Positions 19,372-29,272 of a DNA stretch of 64,000 nt are shown here, in pieces; position 1 is the first letter of the stretch; the number at the start of each line of letters is the position of its first letter. A program made the position numbers and the translations under genes. This stretch comes from Roseicella sp. DB1501 (GTDB lineage Bacteria; Pseudomonadota; Alphaproteobacteria; Acetobacterales; Acetobacteraceae). Location: NCBI RefSeq assembly GCF_013112485.1, contig NZ_JABFHG010000006.1, forward strand, positions 248,001 to 312,000, read 5' to 3'. The notes under the pieces are model-generated. The model saw only the letters and a list, made by a program, of their open reading frames with translations. It was not told the origin of the DNA and searched no databases.

Positions 19372-21855
19372 ATGAAATTCCCGCTTTCCTGGCTGCGCCG
19401 GCACCTCGACACCGCCGCCCCGCTCGCCGAGATCATCGCGACGCTCAACCGCATCGGCCTCGAGGTCGAAGGGGTGGAGGATCGCGGCGCGGCGCTGGCC
19501 GGCTTCCGCATCGCGCATGTGGTCGAGGCCGCGCCGCACCCGAATGCCGACCGGCTGCGGGCGCTGAAGGTCGATCCCGGTGATGGCCGGCTGCTCTCCG
19601 TCGTCTGCGGCGCGCCAAATGCGCGGGCCGGAATGAAGGGGGTGCTGGCCCTGCCCGGCGCCTTCATCCCCGGCACCGGCATCACGCTCAAGAAGGGCGA
19701 GATCCGCGGCGTCGCCTCCGAGGCGATGATGCTCTCGGCGCGCGAGATGGGCCTGGGCGACGACCATAGCGGCATCGTCGACCTGCCCGCAGAGGCGCCG
19801 CTCGGCGAGAGCTACGTCGCCTGGGCCGGGCTGGACGACCCGGTGATCGAGATCAGCGTCACCCCGAACCGCGGCGACGCGCTCGCCATCCGCGGCGTGG
19901 CGCGCGACCTCGCGGCGGCCGGGCTCGGCACCTTGAAGCCGCTGCCCGAGCCGAAGATCGTGCCCGCCTATCCCGCGCCGCTGCGCTGGGAGATCGCCGA
20001 TCCGCGCGCCTGCGACCATGTCCTCGGCCGCGGCATCCGGGGCTTGCGCAACGGGCCGAGCCCGCGCTGGCTGCGGGACTGGCTGGTCGCCATCGGGCTG
20101 CGGCCGATCAATGCCCTGGTCGACGTGACCAACCTCTTCACCTACGGCCTCGGCCGGCCGCTGCACGTCTTCGACGTGGCCAAGGTGCAGGGCGGCACGC
20201 TGACCATGCGCATGGCGCGCGAGGGCGAGAGCCTGGTCGCGCTGAACGGCAAGACCTACGCGCTGACGCCGGAGGACGGCATCATCGCCGATGCCGCCGG
20301 GCCGGAGGCGCTCGGCGGCATCATCGGCGGCGAGCCCTCGGGCTGCGACGAGGGCACCACCGAGTGCTTCATCGAATGCGCCCTCTTCGACCCGGTGCGC
20401 ATCGCGCTCTCCGGCCGCCGGCACGACATCCGCACCGATGCACGGGCGCGTTTCGAGCGCGGCGTCGACCCGGCCCTGCCGCCGCTCGCCCTCGACCTCG
20501 CCACGGCGCTGATGCTCGAGCTCTGCGGCGGCGAGGCGAGCGAGGTGGCCGCGGCCGGCGCGCCGCCGGCCTGGCAGCGCAGCGCGACGCTCCGCTTCGA
20601 GCGGCTGGCCGGGCTCGGCGGCGCCGCGGTGCCGCCCGAGGAGGCGGTCGCCATCCTGGAGCGCCTCGGCTTCGCCGTGCAGCAGCGCGATGCGGCGCAG
20701 GTGACCGTCGCCGTGCCCTCCTGGCGCAACGACATCGCCCAGGCCGGCACCGTCGATGCGGTGCTCGACCAGGCCGCGACGCTGCCCGCCGACCGGGCCC
20801 GCGCCGCGGCCGAGGGCTGCGCCGTGGTGGAGCCGGAGGCGGATCTGGTGGAGGAGGTGCTGCGCATCCGTGGCCTCGACACCATCCCGCCGGTCTCGCT
20901 GCCCGTCGCCGGCATCGTGCCGCCGCCGGCGCTGACGCCGAAGCAGGCGCGCGCCGGCCTGGCCCGCCGGGTGCTCGCCGCGCGCGGCATGCTGGATTGC
21001 GTCAGCTTCGGCTTCCTCGAGCGCAAGACGGCGGCGTTGTTCGGCGAGACGCCGGACGCCCTGCGACTGGAGAACCCGATCGCCGCCGATCTCGACCAGA
21101 TGCGCCCGACGCCGCTCGCCAGCCTGCTGCTCGCCGCCGGGCGCAACGCCGCCCGCGGCTTTCCGGACGTGGCGCTGGCCGAGCTCGGGGCGAGCTACCT
21201 CGATCCCTCGCCGGAGGGGCAGCGCCAGGTCATCGCCGGCCTTCGCGCCGGCCATACGTCGCGGCACTGGGCCGAGGCCGCCCGCCCGGTCGATGCCATG
21301 GATGCGAAGGGCGATGCGCTCGCCCTGCTCGCCGCGCTCGGCCTGCCGATGGCGGCGGTGACGGTCACCACCGATGCGCCGGGCTTCTACCATCCCGGCC
21401 GCAGCGGCGTGCTGCGGCAGGGGCCGAAGACGGTGCTGGCACGGTTCGGCGAGATCCATCCGAAGGTCCGCGCGGCGCTCGACCTGGCCGGGCCGGCGGT
21501 CGGCTTCGAGGTCTTCCTCGACGCCATCCCCGAGCCGAAGCGGCGCCGGAAGGGCACGCCCGACCTGCCGGCCTTCCAGCCGCTGCGGCGCGACTTCGCC
21601 TTCCTCCTCGATGAGGGCGTCGCCGCCGAGCAGGTGCTGCGCGCGGCGCGCGGCGCCGACCGGCAGCTCGTCGCCGATGTCGCCGTCTTCGACCGCTATG
21701 CCGGCGACAAGCTGCCGGCGGGCAAGGTGAGCCTCGCCATCCAGGTCACCCTGCAGCCGCGCGAGGCGACGCTGACGGATGCGCAGATCGAGGCGGTGGC
21801 GGACCGCATCGTGGCGGCGGTCGTCAAGGCGACCGGGGCGGTGCTGCGGGCCTGA
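19372..21855 (+). CDS. pheT: Phenylalanyl-tRNA synthetase beta subunit
   Basis: An 827-residue beta chain, near the usual 800. It begins MKFPLSWLRRHLDT; the EMAP-type tRNA-binding domain covers about residues 40-150 (PHPNADRLRALKVD). B3/B4 editing, B5 and core domains follow, and the C-terminal FDX-ACB anticodon-binding domain spans about 730-826 (PLRRDFAFLLDEGV). The start is two bases after the pheS stop. Confidence 0.98.
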   Translation: MKFPLSWLRRHLDTAAPLAEIIATLNRIGLEVEGVEDRGAALAGFRIAHVVEAAPHPNADRLRALKVDPGDGRLLSVVCGAPNARAGMKGVLALPGAFIPGTGITLKKGEIRGVASEAMMLSAREMGLGDDHSGIVDLPAEAPLGESYVAWAGLDDPVIEISVTPNRGDALAIRGVARDLAAAGLGTLKPLPEPKIVPAYPAPLRWEIADPRACDHVLGRGIRGLRNGPSPRWLRDWLVAIGLRPINALVDVTNLFTYGLGRPLHVFDVAKVQGGTLTMRMAREGESLVALNGKTYALTPEDGIIADAAGPEALGGIIGGEPSGCDEGTTECFIECALFDPVRIALSGRRHDIRTDARARFERGVDPALPPLALDLATALMLELCGGEASEVAAAGAPPAWQRSATLRFERLAGLGGAAVPPEEAVAILERLGFAVQQRDAAQVTVAVPSWRNDIAQAGTVDAVLDQAATLPADRARAAAEGCAVVEPEADLVEEVLRIRGLDTIPPVSLPVAGIVPPPALTPKQARAGLARRVLAARGMLDCVSFGFLERKTAALFGETPDALRLENPIAADLDQMRPTPLASLLLAAGRNAARGFPDVALAELGASYLDPSPEGQRQVIAGLRAGHTSRHWAEAARPVDAMDAKGDALALLAALGLPMAAVTVTTDAPGFYHPGRSGVLRQGPKTVLARFGEIHPKVRAALDLAGPAVGFEVFLDAIPEPKRRRKGTPDLPAFQPLRRDFAFLLDEGVAAEQVLRAARGADRQLVADVAVFDRYAGDKLPAGKVSLAIQVTLQPREATLTDAQIEAVADRIVAAVVKATGAVLRA

Positions 21856-21885
21856 GGGGCGGCGCCGCCATCGGGGGATCGGGGC

Positions 21886-22590
21886 TTGGACCAGCGCGGC
21901 GGCTTCACGCGGGGCGGGGTGGTGCGGGGGCTGAAGGCGGCGCTCGCCATCACCCTCGGCCTCTCCCCCTTCGGCCTGGTGGTCGGGATGACGGCGGATG
22001 GCGTCGGCCTGTCGCTGGCCGAGACGCTGCTGATGAGCGGCCTGGTCTTCGCCGGCACGGCGCAGCTCGTCGCGCTGCAGCTCTGGTCAGACCCGGCGCC
22101 GATCCTCGCCGCCAGCCTTGCCTGCCTGGTGATCAACCTCCGCCTGGCGCCGATGGGCGCGGCGCTCGCCCCGATGCTGGACCGCACCCGCGGCCTCCGG
22201 CTCTGGGGCACGCTCGCCCTGCTGGTGGACAACGCCTTCGCCCTCGCCATCGCGGATATGCGGGCTGGGCGGCGCGATGCCGGCTTCCTGCTCGGCGCCG
22301 CCTTCGGCATGTGGCTGAACTGGATGGCGATGGTCGCGCTCGGCCATGTCTTCGGCGCGGCGCTGCGCCTGCCGGCCGGGCACCCGGTCTTCTTCGCCTC
22401 CTCCGCCGCGGTGCTGGCCCTGCTGGTGCAGCTCTGGCGCGGCCGCGGCGACCTGCAGCCCTGGATCGCCGCCGGCGGGATCGCCCTCGCCGCCCAGGGC
22501 CTCGGCCTCGGCGCGCCCTGGCCGGTGCTGGCCGGGGCCTTCGCCGGCGCCGCGCTCGGCGCCTGGCAGGATCGGCGGCGACGCGCATGA
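21886..22590 (+). CDS. azlC: AzlC family branched-chain amino acid permease subunit
   Basis: A 234-residue membrane protein with about six helices. KAALAITLGLSPFGLVVGMTA and MSGLVFAGTAQLVALQLW are the AzlC signature. With the small AzlD partner it exports branched-chain amino acids in relatives. The TTG start follows GGGGGA; no ATG gives a better N-terminus. Its stop overlaps the azlD ATG (ATGA). It lies 30 bases after pheT. Confidence 0.88.
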   Translation: MDQRGGFTRGGVVRGLKAALAITLGLSPFGLVVGMTADGVGLSLAETLLMSGLVFAGTAQLVALQLWSDPAPILAASLACLVINLRLAPMGAALAPMLDRTRGLRLWGTLALLVDNAFALAIADMRAGRRDAGFLLGAAFGMWLNWMAMVALGHVFGAALRLPAGHPVFFASSAAVLALLVQLWRGRGDLQPWIAAGGIALAAQGLGLGAPWPVLAGAFAGAALGAWQDRRRRA

Positions 22591-22895
22591 CGCTCCGCCC
22601 CGACGTGCTGGCGGCCATCCTCGGCATGGCGCTGGCGAGCTATCTCTGCCGCGCCGGCGGCTATGCGATCCTGCGCGTCATCCGGCCGCCGCCCTTCGTG
22701 CAGGCCATGCTGCAGCACCTGCCGGGCTGCATCTTCGTCGCCTTCCTCGCCCCCGCCCTGGCCGGCATGGGCTGGCCGGCCGTCGCCGCGGGCGCGGCGG
22801 TGCTGCTGGTGCAGGTCCGGTTCGGCCGGCTGGTGCTCTCCATCCTCGCCGGCGTCGGCGCGCTCTGGCTGCTGCGCCTCGCCGGCCTCGGCTGA
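22587..22895 (+). CDS. azlD: AzlD family small membrane protein
   Basis: A 102-residue, four-helix membrane protein: AAILGMALASYLCRAGGY, RVIRPPPFVQAMLQHLPGC and the Gly/Ala-rich last two helices match AzlD. It works with AzlC, with which it overlaps by four bases. Together they probably export branched-chain or related amino acids, as inferred from the family. A longer frame open upstream is only read-through of azlC in another frame. Confidence 0.87.
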   Translation: MTLRPDVLAAILGMALASYLCRAGGYAILRVIRPPPFVQAMLQHLPGCIFVAFLAPALAGMGWPAVAAGAAVLLVQVRFGRLVLSILAGVGALWLLRLAGLG

Positions 22896-22913
22896 GCGGC
22901 GGCCCGTTATCCC

Positions 22914-25307
22914 CTATTGCGCCGCCTGCGCCGCATCCGGGCCGGCGGGGCGCGGCTCCGGCGGCCGCTCGACCAGCACCATGGGCTGCGGCCGGGGGAT
23001 CTGGATGCCGAGTTCCTCGAAGCGCTGCTTGATGCGCCGGTTGAACTCCCGCGCCACCGGCCAGCGGGAGGCCGGCTCGGTCTTCACCCGGGCGCGGATC
23101 GTCACCCCCGAATCCGCCAGCTTGTCGACGCCCCAGACATCGATGTCGTCGCGGATGAGGGCCTTCCACTTCGCCTCGGCGCGGATCTCCTGGCCGATGT
23201 CCCGCAGCGCCTGCACCACGCGGTCCGTGTCCTCGGAATAGGCGACCGTGACGTCCAGCACCGCGAAGGCGAAGTCGCGCGTCATGTTGGTCACCGTGGT
23301 CACCGCGCTGAAGGGCACGATGTGCACGCTGCCATCCGTCGCCCGCAGCCGGATGGAGCGGATCGAGAGATGCTCCACCACGCCCGTCAGGCCGCCGAGC
23401 TGCACCGTGTCGCCGACCGCGACCGCATCCTCCAGCAGCAGGAAGACGCCGGTGATGACGTCCCGCACCAGGGTCTGCGAGCCGAAGCCGATGGCGAGGC
23501 CGACCACGCCGGCGCCAGCCAGCAGCGGCGCGACGTTGACGCCGAGCTGCGCCAGGGCGTTGAGCACCACGAAGACCAGGATCACCACGCCGAGCACTGT
23601 GCGCAGCATCGGCAGCAGGGTGCGCACCCGGGCGCTGCGCGCCGCCTGGCTGTCGCGCGAGAGCCGCGTCAGCCGCCGCTGGATGGCGGAGTTCGCCGCC
23701 TCCCACACCACCAGTGCCAGCACCAGCGTCATGGCGATGGAGAGCAGCGTGCCGAGCAGCCGGCGGCCCAGCGTCCCCTCCTCGAACCAGGCGAGGCTGC
23801 GGAGGCCCCAGGTCTCGAACAGCAGGATGAGGGCGCCGGCCCCGATCAGCGCGGAAGCCACGCCCTTCAGCAGCGGCACGTATTGCGCCGCCCGCGCCGC
23901 CAGGCCCGGGAAGCGCCGTGCCATCTCGGGCCCGGGATGCAGCACCCGGTCCATGGACCAGCCGACCGCCTCGTCCAGCGCCTTGGCCAGGCCGAGGACG
24001 AGGAGGGTCAGCAGCGTGCCGGTCAGCAGCCGGTGGAAGCCGTTCTCGAGCGCCAGCGCCCAGACCGTCCAGGAGGCCACCAGCCAGAGGATGACAATGA
24101 CGTGCCAGATCTCCGCCAGCCGGTCGCGCGCGCCGCGCAGCAGGCGGCGCGTGCCCGTCGCCTCCTCGCCCGGCTCGAGCGGGCTGGCCTGCAGCCATTG
24201 CGCCACCGCCTCGCGGTGCCGCAGCACGATCCGCGCCAGCAGCAGCGAGATCACCAGCAGGGTCAGGTTCACCACGGCGTCGTAGGCCGACCAGGGCAGG
24301 CCGAGCAGCAGCCCTGCCTCGGCCAGGGTGTAGCCGCTGACGCCGATGAGCATCAGCCGCCGCAGGCCGCTCATGGCGGCGGCGGCGGTGGCGTCCGAGC
24401 AGGGGATCAGCCGCAGGTGGCTCGAGGCGGGCGAGAGCAGCATGCGGGCGCAGGCGAAGGCGGCGCGCGCCGCCACATAGGCATTCGCCATCATCAGCCC
24501 GATCAGCCGCGTCGTGGGCAACGGGCTCACCAAGCCGAACAGGCCGTAGACGGCGAGGCCGAAGGCGCTGATCGGCAGCAGGTCGAGCAGCAGCCGCGCC
24601 AGGACGAGCGGCACCCGCTTCAGCCAGGTCCAGGGCGTGCCCTGCGCCCGCGGCGCCGCCGCGTCGAGCCAGCGGCGCGCCGGGGTCACGGCGCGCACCA
24701 CCAGCCATTCGGCGGCCAGCCCGATCGCCGCCAGCAGCAGCAGCTTCCAGGCGGCATCCATGATGCGCGTCTGGGAGACCGGGTCCCGCGCCATGCCGGC
24801 CGCCGCGCTCCAGAGGCCGGGCAGGTCGGCGATCGAGCGGATGCCGGTCAGGACGGTCTCCGACAGGGCGCCGATGCGGTCCGACAGCCCGGCGATGAGC
24901 TGTGCCCCGACCGTGTTCGGGGCGATCAGCGCCTCCTGCGCCGCCTGTCCGGCGGGGGCGGGAGCGGCGGCCGGCGCGCCGGGGGCCGGGGTCGCGGCGG
25001 CCGGTCCTGCCTCGCCGGCCTCCCCGGCCGGCGGCGCGCCCGGCTGGCCCGGGCCACCCGCCGGCGAGGCGGCCTGCGGCGCGGTCCGGCTCGCGGCCGC
25101 GAGGGCTTCGAGCGTGCGCAGGAATTCCTGCCGCCGGGCGCCGTCGCGCAGCAGCGCGGTGACGCTGTCGAGATCGGCCTGGCTCAGGCCGGGCGCCGCC
25201 GGTGGCTGGGCCTGCGCGGGGCCGGCCAGGAGGAGGACGAGAAGGAGACTCCAGAGGCTGGAGCGGAACGGACGGAATGGGGTCATGAGCGCCGCCAGCA
25301 ACCTCAT
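22914..25307 (-). CDS. Large MscS-type mechanosensitive channel
   Basis: A 797-residue MscS-family channel. A signal peptide ending in AGPAQAQ (cleavage near residue 33) is followed by a periplasmic region with an Ala/Pro/Gly-rich linker (residues 80-150), then about ten helices. The pore helix and MscS beta domain are seen in AGVVGLAIGFGSQTLVRDV and GDTVQLGGLTGVVE near residue 610. The start at 25307 is preferred because AGGGG precedes it; 25286 is also possible. It ends 18 bases from convergent azlD. Confidence 0.9.
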   Translation of the reverse strand: MRLLAALMTPFRPFRSSLWSLLLVLLLAGPAQAQPPAAPGLSQADLDSVTALLRDGARRQEFLRTLEALAAASRTAPQAASPAGGPGQPGAPPAGEAGEAGPAAATPAPGAPAAAPAPAGQAAQEALIAPNTVGAQLIAGLSDRIGALSETVLTGIRSIADLPGLWSAAAGMARDPVSQTRIMDAAWKLLLLAAIGLAAEWLVVRAVTPARRWLDAAAPRAQGTPWTWLKRVPLVLARLLLDLLPISAFGLAVYGLFGLVSPLPTTRLIGLMMANAYVAARAAFACARMLLSPASSHLRLIPCSDATAAAAMSGLRRLMLIGVSGYTLAEAGLLLGLPWSAYDAVVNLTLLVISLLLARIVLRHREAVAQWLQASPLEPGEEATGTRRLLRGARDRLAEIWHVIVILWLVASWTVWALALENGFHRLLTGTLLTLLVLGLAKALDEAVGWSMDRVLHPGPEMARRFPGLAARAAQYVPLLKGVASALIGAGALILLFETWGLRSLAWFEEGTLGRRLLGTLLSIAMTLVLALVVWEAANSAIQRRLTRLSRDSQAARSARVRTLLPMLRTVLGVVILVFVVLNALAQLGVNVAPLLAGAGVVGLAIGFGSQTLVRDVITGVFLLLEDAVAVGDTVQLGGLTGVVEHLSIRSIRLRATDGSVHIVPFSAVTTVTNMTRDFAFAVLDVTVAYSEDTDRVVQALRDIGQEIRAEAKWKALIRDDIDVWGVDKLADSGVTIRARVKTEPASRWPVAREFNRRIKQRFEELGIQIPRPQPMVLVERPPEPRPAGPDAAQAAQ

Positions 25308-25385
25308 TGCGCCCCTGCGGGTCAAGCGCCGCGACGCGCGCGGGGCATCGGGCGCCGCCATTGCGCTTTCCCGCGGTCATTTTAG

Positions 25386-25589
25386 ATGAAACCCATGAAG
25401 ACGCTCCTCACCATCCTCACCGGCATGGGCATGCTGGCCACCCTCGGGGTAATGCTGGCCGGGATGCTCGGCCTCATCCGGGCGGACGGGAATGCGAGTC
25501 GGTCCAACACGCTGATGCGCTGGCGGGTGATCCTGCAGGGGATCACGCTGGCCCTCTTCGCCCTGCTGCTGCTCGTCTCCCGGCACTGA
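25386..25589 (+). CDS. HIG1-domain twin-transmembrane protein
   Basis: A 67-residue protein with two helices (about residues 6-27 and 45-63) flanking [17 protein letters not shown]. The loop RxNxLMRWRV and overall size match the bacterial HIG1 (hypoxia-induced gene 1) family, members of which interact with respiratory oxidases in eukaryotes; the bacterial role is poorly known. It starts 78 bases from the divergent MscS gene. The ribosome-binding site is weak, and a second ATG lies at 25395. Confidence 0.8.
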   Translation: MKPMKTLLTILTGMGMLATLGVMLAGMLGLIRADGNASRSNTLMRWRVILQGITLALFALLLLVSRH

Positions 25590-25645
25590 CCGGCCGGCCC
25601 CCGCTGGTGCCCGGGCAGGCGGACCCGGCGGCGGGTGGCCGCGTT

Positions 25646-25675
25646 TTGACAGCGCGCGGCGCCCAGCCCTATTTT
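25646..25675 (+). promoter_or_regulatory. Candidate sigma-70 promoter for etfBA
   Basis: TTGACA (25646-25651), a perfect -35 hexamer, is followed after 18 bases by TATTTT (25670-25675). The inferred start site leaves a leader of about 125 bases before etfB. It is the strongest promoter match I saw in the window. Confidence 0.6.
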
Positions 25676-25806
25676 GCCCCGGGTTTTGCGCGGGGCGGGC
25701 AGCCGTCCCTCGGGCGCCGCCGCGCCATGCGCAGGGAGACCAGCCTGCGGCCTGCCGGCGGGCCGCGGGAGACACCTTAACAACGCTCAGGGAAACGGCA
25801 GAGGCG

Positions 25807-26556
25807 ATGAAGCTCCTCGTCCCGGTCAAGCGGGTTGTCGACTACAACGTGAAGGTCCGCGTCAAGGCGGATGGCACGGGCGTCGAGACCGCGAACGTCA
25901 AGATGTCGATGAACCCCTTCGACGAGATCGCGGTCGAGGAAGCGGTGCGCCTGAAGGAGAAAGGCGTGGCGACCGAGATCGTCGCGGTCTCTGCCGGGCC
26001 TGCCGCCTGCCAGGAGCAGATCCGTACCGCGCTCGCCATGGGCGCCGACCGCGGCATCCTGATCGAGCATGACGGCGGACTCGAGCCGCTCGCGGTCGCC
26101 AAGCTGCTGAAGGCGGTGGTCGAGAAGGAACAGCCCCAGCTCGTCATCCTCGGCAAGCAGGCGATCGACGACGACATGAACGCCACCGGCCAGATGCTGG
26201 CGGCGCTGCTCGGCTGGCCGCAGGGCACCTACATCTCGAAGGTCGAGCCGGCGGATGGTGGGCTGAAGATCACCCGCGAGGTGGATGGCGGCCTCGAGAC
26301 GCTGCAGCTCAAGCTGCCGGCGATCGTCACCACCGACCTGCGCCTGAACGAGCCGCGCTATGCCTCGCTGCCCAACATCATGAAGGCCCGCAAGAAACCG
26401 ATCGAGACGCTGAAGCCGGCCGATCTCGGCGTCGATGTCGCGCCGCGCCTGACGGTGGTGAAGGTGGAGGAGCCGCCGAAGCGCCAGGCCGGCAAGAAGG
26501 TCGGCTCGGTGCAGGAGCTGGTCGAGAAGCTGCGCAACGAAGCGAAGGTGATCTGA
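25807..26556 (+). CDS. etfB: Electron transfer flavoprotein beta subunit
   Basis: A 249-residue ETF beta chain, which with EtfA carries electrons from acyl-CoA and other dehydrogenases to ETF-quinone oxidoreductase. [16 protein letters not shown] opens it, and the signature segment with [20 protein letters not shown] is at about residues 179-198. Strong promoter elements lie upstream, and etfA follows two bases after the stop. Confidence 0.97.
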   Translation: MKLLVPVKRVVDYNVKVRVKADGTGVETANVKMSMNPFDEIAVEEAVRLKEKGVATEIVAVSAGPAACQEQIRTALAMGADRGILIEHDGGLEPLAVAKLLKAVVEKEQPQLVILGKQAIDDDMNATGQMLAALLGWPQGTYISKVEPADGGLKITREVDGGLETLQLKLPAIVTTDLRLNEPRYASLPNIMKARKKPIETLKPADLGVDVAPRLTVVKVEEPPKRQAGKKVGSVQELVEKLRNEAKVI

Positions 26557-26558
26557 TC

Positions 26559-27488
26559 ATGGCTGTTCTGGTTCTGGTCGACCACGACGGCGCCGCCGTG
26601 ACGCAGCCGACGCGCAGCACGGTGGCCGCGGCGGAGAAGCTCGGCGAGGTGCACGCCCTCGTCCTTGGCCCGAAGGCGGTGGCCGAGGCGGCGGCGAAGA
26701 TGGCGGGCGTCGCCAAGGTGCTGCATTCGGATGCCGAGCAGTATGCGCATGGCCTCGCCGAGCCGATCGCGGCACTGCTGGTCGCGCTCGCGCCCAACTA
26801 CTCGCACCTGCTGGCGCCGGCCTCGGCCGCGGGCAAGAACGTCATGCCGCGCGCCGCGGCGCTGCTCGACGTGCAGGTGATCTCGGACATCGCCGGCGTG
26901 GTCGATGCCGACACCTTCGTCCGGCCGATCTATGCCGGCAACGCGCTGGCGACGGTGAAGTCGGCCGATCCGAAGAAGGTCATCACCGTCCGCGCCGCGA
27001 GCTTCGACCCGGTCGCCGCCGAGGGCGGCAGCGCCGCGATCGAGGCGGCGCCCGCGGCCGATGACCCGGGCGTCTCCAAGTTCCTCGGCGCCGAGATCGT
27101 GAAGTCGGAGCGTCCGGAGCTGACCGCAGCGCGCATCGTCATCTCCGGCGGGCGCGCCATGGGCTCGGCCGAGAATTTCCACATCATCGAGAGCGTGGCC
27201 GACAAGCTCGGCGCCGCGGTCGGCGCCTCCCGCGCCGCGGTCGATGCCGGCTATGCGCCGAACGACCATCAGGTCGGCCAGACCGGCAAGATCGTCGCCC
27301 CCGACCTCTACATCGCGGTCGGCATCTCGGGCGCCATCCAGCACCTGGCCGGCATGAAGGACAGCAAGGTCATCGTCGCCATCAACAAGGACGAGGAGGC
27401 GCCGATCTTCTCGGTCGCCGATTACGGCCTGGTCGGCGACCTGTTCAAGGTGATGCCCGAGTTCGAGGCCGAGCTCGGCAAGAAGTAG
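26559..27488 (+). CDS. etfA: Electron transfer flavoprotein alpha subunit
   Basis: A 309-residue FAD-binding ETF alpha chain. The C-terminal FAD domain has [36 protein letters not shown] and [21 protein letters not shown], all standard. It is the partner of EtfB, encoded two bases upstream. A strong terminator follows. Confidence 0.97.
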   Translation: MAVLVLVDHDGAAVTQPTRSTVAAAEKLGEVHALVLGPKAVAEAAAKMAGVAKVLHSDAEQYAHGLAEPIAALLVALAPNYSHLLAPASAAGKNVMPRAAALLDVQVISDIAGVVDADTFVRPIYAGNALATVKSADPKKVITVRAASFDPVAAEGGSAAIEAAPAADDPGVSKFLGAEIVKSERPELTAARIVISGGRAMGSAENFHIIESVADKLGAAVGASRAAVDAGYAPNDHQVGQTGKIVAPDLYIAVGISGAIQHLAGMKDSKVIVAINKDEEAPIFSVADYGLVGDLFKVMPEFEAELGKK

Positions 27489-27505
27489 GCGCTCGCGCCA
27501 AGCCA

Positions 27506-27544
27506 GGGCCGCCCGACGCCAGCCGCGTCCGGCGGCCCTTTTTC
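27506..27544 (+). terminator. Intrinsic terminator after etfA
   Basis: GGGCCGCC (27506-27513) pairs perfectly with GGCGGCCC (27531-27538) across a 17-base loop, followed by TTTTT and CG. It ends the etfBA unit 18 bases after the etfA stop. Confidence 0.85.
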
Positions 27545-27577
27545 GTTGTGGCGCTTTCATTAGACGAGGTGGAGATC

Positions 27578-28456
27578 ATGGCGGAGGTGAAGAAGCTCGG
27601 CGTCATCGGTGCTGGCCTGATGGGCAACGGCATCGCCCATGTGGCGGCCCTGTCGGGCGTTCCGGTGGCGCTGGTCGATATCAACCAGGCGGCGCTCGAC
27701 AAGGCGCTCGCCACCATCGGGAAGAATCTGGACCGGCAGGCGAGCAAGGGCAGCATCCCCGCCGGGGCGAAGGACGAGGCGCTAGGCCGCATCACCGCCG
27801 GCACCAACTACAAGCTCTTCGCCGAGTGCGACCTGGTGATCGAGGCGGCGACCGAGAACGAGGAGATCAAGAAGAAGATCTTTGCGAGCCTCTGCCCGCA
27901 GCTCTCGCCGGAAGCGCTGATCGCCTCCAATACCTCCTCCATACCCATCACCCGCCTCGGCGCCGCGACCGACCGGCCGGGGCGCTTCGTCGGCATGCAC
28001 TTCTTCAATCCCGTGCCGATGATGAAGCTGGTCGAGGTGATCCGCGGCCTGGCGACCGAGGACGCGACCGTCGCCACGGTGACGGCGCTGGCCGAGCGGA
28101 TGGGCAAGACGGTGGTGGCGGCGGCCGACTACCCGGCCTTCGTCGTCAACCGCATCCTCTGCCCGATGCTGAACGAGGCGATCTTCGCGCTCATGGAAGG
28201 TGTCGGCGATGTCCGCGCCATCGATGCCGGGATGAAGCTCGGCGCCAACCATCCGATGGGGCCGCTCGAACTCTCGGACTTCGTCGGCCTCGATACGCTC
28301 TACAGCGTGCTCAAGGTGCTGCATGAGGGGCTGGGCGATCCGAAGTACCGGCCCTGCCCGCTGCTGGCGAAATATGTCGAGGCCGGCTGGCTCGGGCGGA
28401 AGTCCGGCAAGGGCTTCTACGACTACAGCACCACCCCGCCGACGCCGACGCGCTGA
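27578..28456 (+). CDS. 3-hydroxybutyryl-CoA dehydrogenase
   Basis: A 292-residue 3-hydroxyacyl-CoA dehydrogenase, NAD-dependent. [17 protein letters not shown] binds [13 protein letters not shown] and [17 protein letters not shown] carry the catalytic His, and [15 protein letters not shown] and [15 protein letters not shown] the C-terminal domain. Length fits the single-domain PaaH/Hbd type used in fatty acid, polyhydroxybutyrate or phenylacetate metabolism. The ATG at 27578 follows GGTGGAGA; the upstream frame is leader. Neighbouring etfBA fits acyl-CoA oxidation. Confidence 0.92.
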   Translation: MAEVKKLGVIGAGLMGNGIAHVAALSGVPVALVDINQAALDKALATIGKNLDRQASKGSIPAGAKDEALGRITAGTNYKLFAECDLVIEAATENEEIKKKIFASLCPQLSPEALIASNTSSIPITRLGAATDRPGRFVGMHFFNPVPMMKLVEVIRGLATEDATVATVTALAERMGKTVVAAADYPAFVVNRILCPMLNEAIFALMEGVGDVRAIDAGMKLGANHPMGPLELSDFVGLDTLYSVLKVLHEGLGDPKYRPCPLLAKYVEAGWLGRKSGKGFYDYSTTPPTPTR

Positions 28457-28479
28457 GGCGCGGCAGGCGGGTGATCCAT

Positions 28480-28507
28480 CGGGTGGGGGCGATACGGCGC
28501 CCACCCG
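28480..28507. terminator. Hairpin between convergent genes
   Basis: CGGGTGGG (28480-28487) pairs perfectly with CCCACCCG (28500-28507) between the ends of the hydroxybutyryl-CoA dehydrogenase and the convergent flavin-binding protein. It lacks a T-run in either direction, so termination activity is only likely. Confidence 0.5.
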
Positions 28508-28515
28508 CCGATCGT

Positions 28516-29031
28516 TCAGCCGGCGCGCTTGGTGAAGTCCACCTTGTCGTTCTCACCGGGATGCGGCGGCTCCCCCGTGGTCACGGCCTTCAGGTAGCCA
28601 TAGGCGTGCACCAGCGTGCTGGAGGGCGAATCCCAGTATTCGGCGCCCTCGCACTCGACCTTGATCAGGGTGATGCGCGGATCCTCCGGCCCACCCGGGA
28701 ACCAGACGCGCATCGGCTCGGCCCAGAGCTGCTTCTGCCGCTCCGGATCGCGCAGCGTCTCGGCCTTGCCGAAGACCGAGACGTAACTCTGCGAATCGGG
28801 ATCGGCATAGGCGAGCAGGACGCGGTCGTCCTTCGCTGCCTCGTCGCTGACATTGCCGTCGATGGCGGCGAAGAACCACAGCACGCCATCGAACTCCCGA
28901 TTGGCGGCGCGCATCGGCCGGGCGCGGAAGCGGCCCTGGCCATCCTGGGTCACCATCATGGCAACCGCGATATCCTTGATCATGGCCCAGACCTTGCGCT
29001 TGGCCTCGGCATCGCTGCGGGTATCCGTCAC
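28516..29031 (-). CDS. Pyridoxamine 5'-phosphate oxidase-like general stress protein 26 family
   Basis: A 171-residue split-barrel flavin-binding protein. AMMVTQDGQGRFRARPMRA, LWFFAAIDGNVSDE and LAYADPDSQSYVSVFG match the general stress protein 26 subgroup, which binds FMN or FAD; its reaction is not established. The GTG start at 29031 is chosen because AGAGGA lies eight bases upstream. The frame continues further upstream only because it runs through repeat R3. Confidence 0.87.
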   Translation of the reverse strand: MTDTRSDAEAKRKVWAMIKDIAVAMMVTQDGQGRFRARPMRAANREFDGVLWFFAAIDGNVSDEAAKDDRVLLAYADPDSQSYVSVFGKAETLRDPERQKQLWAEPMRVWFPGGPEDPRITLIKVECEGAEYWDSPSSTLVHAYGYLKAVTTGEPPHPGENDKVDFTKRAG

Positions 29032-29147
29032 GGCGGAAATCCTCTCACGGTAGGGCGCGGTCCCGTGGCCAACGGCCGGGCGGCGGGCTGGTTCCGGTCC
29101 CGCCTTGCCCCCATCTGGCCTCGGCAGTAAGGCGCTGTCATACCGAC

Positions 29148-29262
29148 AGACCGGTCGCTGGACCGGTCCGAGGCCCCGAACGGGGCCCGCGACGTATGTC
29201 GCGAAGCCAAGCAAACCGGAGGTTTGCGCCCGGCGTCTGAGGGCCATGCTGTCAGTCGAGGA
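29148..29262 (+). repeat. Multi-hairpin intergenic element, copy R3
   Basis: GACCGGTC-GCTG-GACCGGTC, a perfect GGCCCC-GAAC-GGGGCC, GCGAC-GTAT-GTCGC, the linker GAAGCCAAG and CAAACC-GGA-GGTTTG follow one another, then GCGCCCGGCGTCTGAGGGC. The last GTCA hairpin is decayed (CTGTCAG). It occupies the space between divergent genes and would be in the 5' leader of gpmI. Confidence 0.85.
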
Positions 29263-29272
29263 GTGTCCTTCC

